A DNA stretch of 64,000 bases from an uncultured Lentisphaerota bacterium (GTDB lineage: Bacteria; Verrucomicrobiota; Kiritimatiellia; CAIQIC01), in NCBI GenBank assembly GCA_903896925.1, contig CAITZM010000072.1, positions 114,934-178,933 of the forward strand, in the 5' to 3' direction. The notes beneath the pieces are model-generated. The model was not told the DNA's origin, ran no database searches, and saw only the letters and a list, made by a program, of their open reading frames with translations. The position numbers were made by a program, and so were the translations under genes. This document shows, one piece after another, positions 32,089 to 39,200 of this stretch (positions are counted from its first letter, which is position 1; each line of letters opens with the position of its first letter).

Positions 32089-33183
32089 ATGAAGCTGAAG
32101 GTCAGTAAAGAAAAAATATTGAACAGCCTGCAGAAGGTGCAGTCGGTGGTCGCCAGCCGGACCACGATTCCGATTCTGGCCAACGTGCTGATCAAAGCGG
32201 AAAAAGATCGCATCCAACTCACGGCCACCGATCTGGACGTCAGCGTCATCGCCGGCTGCGAAGCGCAGGTCAGCAAGCCGGGTGCAACGACCTTGCCGGC
32301 GCGGCGTATCTTCAGCATCTTCAAGGAGTTGCCTGGTCCCGACATCGAGCTGGAAGTGGACGACAAGAACCAGGCTTCCATCCGCAGCGGGTCCTCGTTC
32401 TTCAAGCTGGTAGGGGCTTCCGAGGATGAATTTCCGCCGCTGCCTAAGCTGGATGCCGCCAAAATCTATAGCATCGGCCAGGGTGTGTTTCGCGAGATGG
32501 TGCGCTGCACCTGCTACGCGGCCTCGCGCGACGAGTCGCGGCCGATGCTCAACGGCGTGCTGCTCAGCTTCAAGGACGCCAAGCTCGCGGTTGTAGCCAC
32601 CGACGGACGCCGGATGGCGCTGTTCGAGCAGGAAGTCGAATTTCCGCAGGGATCCGAGGGCGATCTGATCCTCCCGTTCAAGACCGTCGAGGAACTGAAT
32701 TCAACGCTGCAAAGCGAGGGACAGCTCAAGATCCTGACCACGGCCAAGCAGATTGCCTTCGAATTCGATGACATTATCATCATCTCCAAACTTGTGGAGG
32801 GCAGCTTCCCCAATTTCCGGCAGGTGATCCCGGCGCAGGCGGAACAGCACATCGCGATCGAGCGCGAGGCGCTGCTGACGGCGCTCCGCCGCGTGTCACT
32901 CGTGTCCGGCGACAGTTCCACCTCGGCCAAGCTGGCCTTCACGAAGAACAAGCTGGAAATCACCGTCAGTGCGCCGAACGTCGGCGAAGCTTCCGAAACG
33001 ATGGCGATCAAGTATGCCGGCACCGACATCACGATCGCTTTCAACCCGGATTTTCTGATGGATCCGCTGCGGACGCTCACCAGCGACGAGATTTCGCTCG
33101 AGCTGATCGACGATATGAACCCGGGCGTGGTCAAGTGCAACGTCCCGTTCCTCTACGTCATCATGCCCATGCGGGTGAGTTGA
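32089..33183 (+). CDS. dnaN: DNA polymerase III beta subunit (sliding clamp)
   Basis: The beta clamp encircles DNA and tethers polymerase III. ATG 32089 is preceded by GGGAGG (32077-32082) and opens with MKLKVSKEKILNSLQKVQSVV, followed by TIPILANVLI, the hallmark of the first domain. The 364-residue length fits three clamp domains. ATDLDVSVIAGCEAQV, TDGRRMALFEQEV and the C-terminal VKCNVPFLYVIMPMRVS (ending in the P-M-R pattern of the partner-binding pocket) are as in known clamps. It lies after the candidate origin in the classic dnaA-dnaN order. recF and gyrB do not follow; mevalonate genes do. Confidence 0.97.
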   Translation: MKLKVSKEKILNSLQKVQSVVASRTTIPILANVLIKAEKDRIQLTATDLDVSVIAGCEAQVSKPGATTLPARRIFSIFKELPGPDIELEVDDKNQASIRSGSSFFKLVGASEDEFPPLPKLDAAKIYSIGQGVFREMVRCTCYAASRDESRPMLNGVLLSFKDAKLAVVATDGRRMALFEQEVEFPQGSEGDLILPFKTVEELNSTLQSEGQLKILTTAKQIAFEFDDIIIISKLVEGSFPNFRQVIPAQAEQHIAIEREALLTALRRVSLVSGDSSTSAKLAFTKNKLEITVSAPNVGEASETMAIKYAGTDITIAFNPDFLMDPLRTLTSDEISLELIDDMNPGVVKCNVPFLYVIMPMRVS

Positions 33184-33191
33184 GGCGCGCC

Positions 33192-33242
33192 ATTTCCAAG
33201 CCATGGAAATGTGAAGCTCCGGTTTTTCCAAGCCATGGAAAA
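33192..33242. repeat. Paired TTTCCAA palindrome, locus 3 (best copy)
   Basis: ATTTCCA-AGCCA-TGGAAAT (33192-33210) and TTTTCCA-AGCCA-TGGAAAA (33224-33242) are two near-identical palindromes joined by 13 bases containing CTCCGG. They fill most of the gap between dnaN and the HMG-CoA synthase gene and give the clearest view of the repeat's design. Confidence 0.85.
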
Positions 33243-33292
33243 GGCGGTGGGTGTTGTCCCAAGGGCTGGATGTGCGGATCGGGAATGACGCC

Positions 33293-34465
33293 ATGAAAGT
33301 CGGCATAGACCTGATCAATTTCCAGACCTCACAGTATTTTCTGGATTTGGCGACCTTGGCCCAGGTGCGTGGTACGGATGCGGATAAATATCGCACCGGA
33401 CTGGGGCAGGAACGCATGGCCGTGCCGCCGCCGGACGAAGATGTGGTCACCTTGGCCGCCAGTGCGGCCTTACCCCTGCTCGAAAAGACGACATCCGCGG
33501 ACATCGAACTGCTGCTGTTCGGCACCGAAAGCGGCGTGGACCAGTCCAAGGCCGCGGCGATGTTCGTCCACGGTCTGCTCGGCCTGTCCAAGCGCTGCCG
33601 CGCGGTTGAGATCAAGGAAGCCTGCTATGCCGCGACCGCAGGCCTGCAGTTGGCCCTCGCCTGGGTGCAGCAGCATCCGACCAAGAAAGCGTTGGTGATC
33701 GGCGCGGACATCGCCCGCTATGACCTTGGCAGCCCCGGCGAGCCGACGCAGGGTTGCGGCGCGGTCGCCATGCTCATCAGCACCGAGCCGCGCCTGCTGG
33801 CGCTGGACCCCGAGACCGGCTTCCACGCCGAGAATGTGATGGATTTCTGGCGGCCCAACTATCGCACCGAGGCGTTGGTGGACGGGAAATATTCCACGCT
33901 GGTCTACCTGTCCACGCTCGTGGATTCGTGGAGGCAGTACAAAGCCCTCAGCGGGCGCGGGCTGGGCGACCTCGCGCGCAGTTGTTTCCACCTGCCGTTC
34001 ACGCGGCTGGCCGAAAAAGCCTTCGTCCGGATCTGTAGGGAGGAGAAAATTCCCGAACCCGCGCAGGACGAACTCCAGCGGCGGGTCGGGACCTCCCTGC
34101 TCTATAACCGGCAGACGGGCAACACCTACGCGGCGTCCCTCTATGAGGGGCTGACCTCGCTGCTCGACAACGATCCCGAGGATCTGAGTGGCAAGCGCAT
34201 CAGCCTCTTCAGCTACGGCTCCGGTTGCATGGCGGAGTTTTTCAGCGGCGTCGTGCAGAGCAGCTACCGCGCGCACCTGTTCACCGCTCACCACCAGCAG
34301 ATGCTCGCCAACCGCACCGAGTTGACTTATCGGCAATATGAGGACATCTTCCGCTACCAGTTCCCGGATGACGGTGGCGATCACGTCATCGCGCCCTACC
34401 GGACGGGTGCTTTTCGGTTGCAAGGCGTCCGAAAGCATATACGATACTACGAACGAGCGACATGA
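33293..34465 (+). CDS. mvaS: Hydroxymethylglutaryl-CoA synthase
   Basis: HMG-CoA synthase condenses acetyl-CoA with acetoacetyl-CoA in the mevalonate route to isoprenoids. From ATG 33293 (MKVGIDLINFQTSQYFLDL) the 390-residue protein shows the catalytic set Glu79 (FGTESGVDQSKA), Cys111 (EIKEACYAATAGL) and His233 (CFHLPFTRLAEKA), at the same residue numbers known for the staphylococcal enzyme. GADIARYD and FSYGSGCMAEFFSG are also conserved. Its stop overlaps the mevalonate kinase ATG by four bases. The open frame upstream of 33293 lacks family sequence. A thiolase and reductase are not in the window. Confidence 0.94.
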   Translation: MKVGIDLINFQTSQYFLDLATLAQVRGTDADKYRTGLGQERMAVPPPDEDVVTLAASAALPLLEKTTSADIELLLFGTESGVDQSKAAAMFVHGLLGLSKRCRAVEIKEACYAATAGLQLALAWVQQHPTKKALVIGADIARYDLGSPGEPTQGCGAVAMLISTEPRLLALDPETGFHAENVMDFWRPNYRTEALVDGKYSTLVYLSTLVDSWRQYKALSGRGLGDLARSCFHLPFTRLAEKAFVRICREEKIPEPAQDELQRRVGTSLLYNRQTGNTYAASLYEGLTSLLDNDPEDLSGKRISLFSYGSGCMAEFFSGVVQSSYRAHLFTAHHQQMLANRTELTYRQYEDIFRYQFPDDGGDHVIAPYRTGAFRLQGVRKHIRYYERAT

Positions 34466-35466
34466 AAGCCATTGCGCCAGGAAAATTGATCTTGAGCGGC
34501 GAGCACGCGGTCGTCTACGGCCGGCCGGCGCTTGCGATGGCCATCAACCGCCACGCCGAGAGCATCATCACGCCGGAAGCGCTCGAGGAGATCGCCTTCG
34601 ACCTGACCGATTTGAGCCAGAGCGAGCGGTTCAGCATCCGCGCCCTGCGCGAGCTCAAGACCCGCATCCATAAGAACTACCAGCTTTTCCTCGACGGCCG
34701 CATGGGCATCCGCGAAGTCCTGCGCAAGCCGATCGAACTGGTCGAGTTCGCCTTCATCAATGTGCTCGACGGACTGCATCTGAAGGCCGAAAAGGGCATG
34801 AACATCCGGTTGCACTCGACGATCCCGATGGGTTGCGGCATGGGCTCCAGCGCCGCGACCATCTTGAGCGTCCTGCGCGTCATCGGTCATTATTTCCGCG
34901 TCGAGTTCCGCCCCGACTGGTATTTGAGCTACAGCATCGAGGCTGAAAAATTGCAGCACGGACAGTCCAGCGGCGTGGACCCCTACATCTCGCTGCACGG
35001 CGGCTGCGCGCGCTTCCAGCAGGGCGCCGCGAAACCGCTGCCGCTCCCGCGCGCCGCGATGTACCTCGTCCAGACCGGCACCCCGCAGACCACCACCGGC
35101 GAATGCGTCACCCGGGTGCGCGAGCAGCATGCGGACAGCCTGATCTGGAATGACTTCGAGGCCGTCACCAACGCCATGGAACAGGCGCTCATCACCAACA
35201 ACCGGCGCGAGATCCGCGATGTGGTCCGCGAGAACCACAAGCTGCTCACGAACATCGGCGTCGTGCCGGAAAAAGTGCAGAGCTTCGTGCGCGACATCGA
35301 GGCCGCCGGCTACGCCGCCAAGGTGTGCGGCGCGGGCGCGGTCGCCGGCGACGCCGGCGGCATGGTGCTCGTCTTCGCCGACCGCCAGCCCACCGACCTC
35401 TGCAAGACCTACGGCTTCGAAGCCCTGACCATCCACGGCGACCCGCTCGGCGTCCGCCTGGTCTGA
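34462..35466 (+). CDS. mvk: Mevalonate kinase
   Basis: A 334-residue GHMP kinase that phosphorylates mevalonate. MKAIAPGKLILSGEHAVVYGRPALAMAI is the standard mevalonate-kinase start. STIPMGCGMGSSAATILSVL is the ATP loop (about residues 118-136). HGQSSGVDPYISLHGG carries the catalytic Asp, and AAKVCGAGAVAGDAGGMVLVF is the third GHMP motif. It is translationally coupled to mvaS by ATGA overlap, so the two probably form a mevalonate operon. No phosphomevalonate kinase or decarboxylase gene follows; the next genes are a toxin-antitoxin pair. Confidence 0.92.
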   Translation: MKAIAPGKLILSGEHAVVYGRPALAMAINRHAESIITPEALEEIAFDLTDLSQSERFSIRALRELKTRIHKNYQLFLDGRMGIREVLRKPIELVEFAFINVLDGLHLKAEKGMNIRLHSTIPMGCGMGSSAATILSVLRVIGHYFRVEFRPDWYLSYSIEAEKLQHGQSSGVDPYISLHGGCARFQQGAAKPLPLPRAAMYLVQTGTPQTTTGECVTRVREQHADSLIWNDFEAVTNAMEQALITNNRREIRDVVRENHKLLTNIGVVPEKVQSFVRDIEAAGYAAKVCGAGAVAGDAGGMVLVFADRQPTDLCKTYGFEALTIHGDPLGVRLV

Positions 35467-35536
35467 ACCTTTTTAGCCCTAGTTCGACGGGATGAACCCC
35501 ATTGACAGACTCTGCGAGATGGAGAATCATAACGGT

Positions 35537-35719
35537 ATGAACGCAGTCACTATGAAGGACGAGTTGCGTGACTTGGCCGAACGGATTCCGGAGTCGGCAT
35601 CTTATAACGATGTCATGTATCAACTCTATGTCCGTATGAAAATCGCCAAGGGCAGACAGGCGGCGGACGCAGGCCAGGTGGTTCCCCACGACGAGGTCAA
35701 ACGCAGGTTCATAAAATGA
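35537..35719 (+). CDS. Antitoxin of type II TA module
   Basis: A 60-residue protein (MNAVTMKDELRDLAERIPESA start) with the pattern of small antitoxins paired with ParE/RelE toxins: NDVMYQLYVRMKIAKG in the middle and AGQVVPHDEVKRRF at the end. It likely binds its own promoter and neutralises the toxin encoded next, which it overlaps by four bases (ATGA at 35716). In-frame ATGs at 35492, 35519 and 35552 are alternative starts. I favour 35537 because the family-like sequence begins there, with GGAG 12 bases upstream. Confidence 0.78.
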   Translation: MNAVTMKDELRDLAERIPESASYNDVMYQLYVRMKIAKGRQAADAGQVVPHDEVKRRFIK

Positions 35720-36003
35720 CACGCATCGTCTGGACCGAACCGGCGATCGTTGACCTCAACAGCATTCATGATTACATCGCGCGCGACGCCGAGGTGTATG
35801 CGGATGCGACAGTCTTGGAACTCTTCGAGGCTGTTGACCGATTGTTGAATTTTCCACATTCCGGCCGCGTCGTTCTCGAAGTTGACGACGAAGATACGCG
35901 CGAGATCATCGTTGGCAACTACCGGGTGATCTACGACATCAGCGGAGAAGCGGTTCGCATTCTTAGCGTGCTCCACGGCGCGCGCCTTTTTCCTAAGACC
36001 TAA
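35716..36003 (+). CDS. ParE/RelE-family toxin
   Basis: A 95-residue toxin of the RelE/ParE superfamily. MTRIVWTEPAIVDLNSIHDYIARD is the N-terminal strand and helix pair. FEAVDRLLNFPHSGRVV and the core EIIVGNYRVIYDISGEAVRILSVLHGARLF carry the Arg and Tyr residues of the fold. Such toxins inhibit gyrase (ParE) or cleave translating mRNA (RelE); the ParE branch is more likely from the YR-V-IYDI segment. It is coupled to the upstream antitoxin. It shares WTEPA, YIA-D and FEAV-RL--FP-SG with the second toxin at 37946. Confidence 0.85.
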   Translation: MTRIVWTEPAIVDLNSIHDYIARDAEVYADATVLELFEAVDRLLNFPHSGRVVLEVDDEDTREIIVGNYRVIYDISGEAVRILSVLHGARLFPKT

Positions 36004-36021
36004 GTATCGAAAGGATCGGCC

Positions 36022-37308
36022 ATGGATAACATGAATCGGCGGAGTTTTCTCGGGACGGCAGCGGCGGGCGCGTTGGCGTTCGGCACACTCGGCGGGCGCG
36101 CGGCGGAGACGCCGGGGAAGAAGCTCAAAATCGGGCTGATCGGCTGCGGCTGGTACGGCTTGGTGGACATCAAGGCCGCTTTCAAGGCCGGCGGCGTCGA
36201 GGTGCTCGCGGTGTGCGATGTTGATTCCGACCACCTCGCGCAGGGCGCCGCCGAGATCGAAAAGCTCCAGGGCAAGAAGCCGCAGACGTTCAAGCTCTAC
36301 GAGGACCTGCTCAAGGTCCAGGAACTGGAAGCGGTCATCATCGCCACGCCGCCGCACTGGCACGCGCTGCAGTTCATCGCCGCGCTCGAGCGCGGACTCG
36401 ACATCTACTGCGAGAAGCCGCTCGCCTACGACATCCGCGAGAGCCGCGCGATGGCCGACGCCGCGCAGAAGAGCGGACGCATCATCCAGATCGGTTTCCA
36501 GCGCCGGCAGAGCCTGGCGTTCCAGCAGGTACGGCAGTTCGTACAGGCGGGCAATGCCGGGCGCATCGTCCACGCCGACGTGCAGATCCATTACACCACG
36601 GGACTCCTCGATGCGACGCCCCAGCCGCCGCCGCCCGCGCTCGACTGGGATCTCTGGTCCGGACCGGGCCCGAAGATTCCCTACAGCCCGCAGGTCGGCC
36701 ACAAAAACTGGCGGCTCGAAAAAACCAGCGGTCAGGGCCACCTCGTGGACTGGGGCATCCACCTGGTTGACGCCACGCGCGTGATGCTCGGCCTCGGCGC
36801 GCCGTGCGCGGTGACAGCCGCCGGCGGCATCTACTTCTTCAAAGACAAGATCACAACGCCCGACATCCTGACCGCGCACTTCGAGTTCGAGCAATGCCCT
36901 GTGACCTGGCGTCACCGCATCTGGGGCGCGGAGGAATACACGCCGGAGATCAGCAACGGCGTCAGCCTCTACGGCGAACAGGCGACGGTCTTCGTCACCG
37001 ACGCCAAGTGGGTCGTCATTCCGCGCGGCAAAAATGCCGAGCGCCAGGTGCACGAGGTCAAGGCCGACATGGGCACGCTGCACATGACCGAATTCCTCGA
37101 TGCCGTCCGCGCCCGCCGCCAGCCGGGCTGCAGCACCGCCGACGCGCACCTCTCCACCACCGCCGTCAAACTCGCCATGATCGCCTACGACACCGGCACG
37201 AAGGTTACGTGGGATGCGCAGGCCGAACAGATTCCCGGCAACCCCGCCGCGGCCGCGCTCCTCAAGCGCGCTTACCGCGCGCCGTGGCAGCACCCCTTCC
37301 GCGGATGA
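36022..37308 (+). CDS. Tat-exported Gfo/Idh/MocA-family oxidoreductase
   Basis: A 428-residue dehydrogenase with a twin-arginine signal, NRRSFLGTAAAGALAFGTLGGRAA, at residues 5-28. The Rossmann motif KIGLIGCGWYGLVD follows. DIYCEKPLAYDIRESR holds the EKP Lys. The C-terminal domain contains GHLVDWGIHLVDATRVMLGL with the catalytic Asp/His. These exported members are frequent in Planctomycetes and Verrucomicrobia and are thought to act on sugars together with bound NAD(P). It is 18 bases from the toxin gene but its function is unrelated. The substrate is unknown. Confidence 0.88.
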   Translation: MDNMNRRSFLGTAAAGALAFGTLGGRAAETPGKKLKIGLIGCGWYGLVDIKAAFKAGGVEVLAVCDVDSDHLAQGAAEIEKLQGKKPQTFKLYEDLLKVQELEAVIIATPPHWHALQFIAALERGLDIYCEKPLAYDIRESRAMADAAQKSGRIIQIGFQRRQSLAFQQVRQFVQAGNAGRIVHADVQIHYTTGLLDATPQPPPPALDWDLWSGPGPKIPYSPQVGHKNWRLEKTSGQGHLVDWGIHLVDATRVMLGLGAPCAVTAAGGIYFFKDKITTPDILTAHFEFEQCPVTWRHRIWGAEEYTPEISNGVSLYGEQATVFVTDAKWVVIPRGKNAERQVHEVKADMGTLHMTEFLDAVRARRQPGCSTADAHLSTTAVKLAMIAYDTGTKVTWDAQAEQIPGNPAAAALLKRAYRAPWQHPFRG

Positions 37309-37350
37309 GGGAAGCTGGGTGATGGAACATGGCGGATGGTGGTTGGAAGC

Positions 37351-37389
37351 GAACATCGAATACTGAACATCCAACATCGAACACCGAAC
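37351..37389. repeat. Degenerate ~10-bp tandem array (GAACATCGAA-like)
   Basis: The segment reads as four near-copies, GAACATCGAA, TACTGAACATC, CAACATCGAA and CACCGAAC, with a period of about 10. It lies just after a dehydrogenase gene and before the direct-repeat/TA region. On the reverse strand it would encode a FDV-type periodic peptide, so it can create false ORFs. Confidence 0.6.
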
Positions 37390-37528
37390 GAAGCGGCAAC
37401 TGCGCACGGACGGGCGTGGTGTGTAGCCTCGCGGTCAGGCGGGCGTGGGCTGCCAGATCCGAAGGGGAAGTTTTTTCTGTAGCGGCGGCCTGTGGCCGCC
37501 GACGGCAACCGCAGCTCGCCGCTGCAGC

Positions 37529-37636
37529 ACGGCGACAGCCGAAGCCGCCCCAAACAGAGCGGTAAAGTTTTCGCGCTCCAGCAGCCAAACCAAGCCGCAC
37601 TCTTTTCTTTGTGGGCGGGGCTTCCTAGCCCCGCGC
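37529..37636. repeat. Direct repeat A flanking second TA module
   Basis: About 108 bases, from acggcgacagccgaagccgc to the core TGTGGGCGGGGCTTCC and agccccgcg. They match 38293-38401 in the same orientation with roughly four of five bases identical by eye. The shared landmarks in order are cagccgaagccgcc, gcggtaaagttt, caaaccaagccg, actctttt and the GC-rich core. Confidence 0.75.
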
Positions 37637-37665
37637 AACCAACCCTGCCGGCCACCGCCCCTTCC

Positions 37666-37700
37666 TTGACAGCGCAAATAAGTGATACTAGAGTGGCACT
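37666..37700 (+). promoter_or_regulatory. Promoter and tandem operator of TA module, leaderless start
   Basis: TTGACA (37666-37671) and TAGAGT (37689-37694) are separated by 17 bases. The expected transcription start falls at about 37701, the A of the antitoxin ATG, and no ribosome site precedes that ATG. AGTGATACT (37681-37689) and AGTGGCACT (37692-37700) are two copies of AGT-N3-ACT overlapping the -10 element, a likely binding site for the antitoxin. Confidence 0.6.
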
Positions 37701-37958
37701 ATGAAAATGGAACTGGTCACGACCCTCAAACGGCAGGCGACGCGGCTGATCGCCGAAATCCAGGCAGATCGCAACCCCGTCCTGATCACCGAACATGGCC
37801 GGCCGGCGGCCTATCTGGTGGATGTCCAGACGTACGAGGAACAGCAAGCCCGGATGCAAATTCTCGAGGGCCTTGCCCGGGGGGAGCGGGCGATCCAGGA
37901 GCAGCGCACCGTTACGCATGAGCAGGCCCGGAAGAGGATGAAACGATGGCTCGCCTGA
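37701..37958 (+). CDS. Phd/YefM-family antitoxin
   Basis: An 85-residue antitoxin. ELVTTLKRQATRLIAEIQADRNPVLITEHGRPAAYLVDVQTYEE shows the Phd/YefM DNA-binding fold: the AxxLIxEI helix, then PVLITEHGRPAAYLV, which forms the conserved strand pair. The C-terminal tail (QEQRTVTHEQARKRMKRWLA) is the toxin-binding part. The promoter lies directly upstream and an AGT-N3-ACT pair abuts the start codon, consistent with autoregulation. It overlaps the toxin gene by 13 bases. An ATG two codons downstream (37707) is an alternative start. Confidence 0.88.
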   Translation: MKMELVTTLKRQATRLIAEIQADRNPVLITEHGRPAAYLVDVQTYEEQQARMQILEGLARGERAIQEQRTVTHEQARKRMKRWLA

Positions 37959-38251
37959 TCTGGACCGAGCCGGCTCTCAGGGATCTGGAAGCCATTGCCG
38001 AATACATCGCGCTGGATAAACCGGACGCCGCGCGCCGGTATGTGCAGCGGGTGTTCGAGGCGGTTGAACGCCTGGTGCGCTTCCCCACGTCCGGAGCGAT
38101 TCCTCCTGAGATTGCGCACTTGCCCTATCGCCAGGTGGTCGTGCCACCGTGCCGCGTTTTCTACCGGACAGAGGGGCCTGATATCCTGATAGTCTTTGTG
38201 ATGCGCTCCGAGCAGCGCCTGCGTGAGAGCGCTTTGACGGATCGGGACTAA
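37946..38251 (+). CDS. ParE/RelE-family toxin, paired with Phd-type antitoxin
   Basis: A 101-residue toxin. MARLIWTEPALRDLEAIAEYIALD and the middle FEAVERLVRFPTSGAIPPEI match the first toxin in this window. The core PYRQVVVPPCRVFYRTEGPDILIVFVMRSEQRL gives the Arg/Tyr face of ParE/RelE proteins. It overlaps its antitoxin gene by 13 bases. The whole module lies between two direct repeats. Gyrase poisoning or mRNA cleavage cannot be decided from the sequence. Confidence 0.88.
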   Translation: MARLIWTEPALRDLEAIAEYIALDKPDAARRYVQRVFEAVERLVRFPTSGAIPPEIAHLPYRQVVVPPCRVFYRTEGPDILIVFVMRSEQRLRESALTDRD

Positions 38252-38564
38252 GGCGACCCGGCGGCCGCACGCGGATCGGAAATCCGCATTACACGGCAAC
38301 AGCCGAAGCCGCCGCAAGCAGCGCGGTAAAGTTTCGGCGAACCAACAGACAAACCAAGCCGAACTCTTTTCCTTGTGGGCGGGGCTTCCCAGCCCCGCGA
38401 AAACAATCGCACCGGGCCACCCGCGCCAGCAACCTTGACTCCGCCGCCAGCTTCTGCGAAAAGCCGCACCATGAAATCTGCAACCGATGATGCCGATCCA
38501 GAGACACTCCTGCGACTTATCCTGATCTATGATGCTGACGCAGCCTAGAAGAGCGAGACACTGT
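38252..38564. other. Repeat-containing intergenic region
   Basis: Apart from the second direct repeat (38293-38401) this stretch shows no gene. GC content drops toward 38520, where the low-GC gene begins. The boundary between GC-rich and GC-poor sequence is near 38460-38520. Confidence 0.5.
38293..38401. repeat. Direct repeat B flanking second TA module
   Basis: This is the second copy of the ~109-bp element, acggcaacagccgaagccgc through TTGTGGGCGGGGCTTCCCAG and ccccgcga. It is in the same orientation as 37529-37636, so the Phd/ParE module lies between direct repeats. Confidence 0.75.
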
Positions 38565-39152
38565 ATGAATCCGGACAGGGACACTCTTGATGACGATGCG
38601 ATGACTCTGTGTAAAAAAATAGCAACTCTAACCAAATCCATGATGGATTTCTGGGAAGGCAGTGGTTGGGCACAGGGTGCTGCTGCACGCTTACTCGATA
38701 AGTCCATGCTGCGCTGGCAGACCTCTTTGGCCGAGAGCCTTTCGCGGTGGGTGAATGCTACCTCGGATGGAGATCTCATTCTTGCCTGGTCAAATCTCGG
38801 CGCGCTCGTCGAGGGACAACTCAAGTTGTTTCTATGTGTCTACTATCATGACTATGAGAAGGACATAGCTGGTATGCGAAGACGTGGCCAAAAGATAGAC
38901 CCCGACTTGAGTCAGCTTGAGGAGCTTCGTCAGTTTTTTATTAGACGCATATGGGATGCTGGAACAAATTGGAATCCGTACGTTGAGTTGGTGCAACAGC
39001 GGCGCAATGCCGTGCATGCCTTTCAAAGACGTGATATCGGAAATTTTCAGGAATGGACGGATGCTCTACGACTTCATCTATCTTTCGTGAGGGATGTCGG
39101 TGGCGGGCTTCCGTATCCAGACGAACAGTTTAGCGGACTTAGGGAAGTGTGA
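38565..39152 (+). CDS. Low-GC hypothetical protein with HEPN-like RNxxxH motif
   Basis: A 195-residue soluble protein I cannot place in a family. ATG 38565 begins MNPDRDTLDDDAMTLCKKIATL; an upstream ATG at 38529 is possible. The protein is largely helical and contains LVQQRRNAVHAFQRRDIGNFQEW near residue 150, where R-N-A-V-H fits the RNxxxH catalytic motif of HEPN ribonucleases. Codon use is distinctly AT-richer than that of its neighbours (agcaactctaaccaaatcca, ctatgtgtctactatc), a sign of recent acquisition. With two TA modules alongside it may be a defence or stress gene. HEPN membership is a hypothesis from one motif and helical content. Confidence 0.6.
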   Translation: MNPDRDTLDDDAMTLCKKIATLTKSMMDFWEGSGWAQGAAARLLDKSMLRWQTSLAESLSRWVNATSDGDLILAWSNLGALVEGQLKLFLCVYYHDYEKDIAGMRRRGQKIDPDLSQLEELRQFFIRRIWDAGTNWNPYVELVQQRRNAVHAFQRRDIGNFQEWTDALRLHLSFVRDVGGGLPYPDEQFSGLREV

Positions 39153-39200
39153 GAGAGGCTTATTGCTGAACCGCGATAGGTGAATCGAAAGGTACAGACC

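Larger units (their letters stand above)
37309..37700. other. Repeat-rich intergenic region
   Basis: This 390-base gap holds a degenerate ~10-bp tandem array (37351-37389), the first ~109-bp direct repeat (37529-37636) ending in the GTGGGCGGGGCTTCC core, and the promoter of the second TA module. I see no gene. The longer open frames on both strands are low-complexity translations of the repeats. Confidence 0.6.

Noticed and set aside
35626..37407. A 593-codon minus-strand frame opposite the TA toxin and dehydrogenase genes
   Set aside because: It lies antisense to two well-supported genes and its translation has no recognisable motif.
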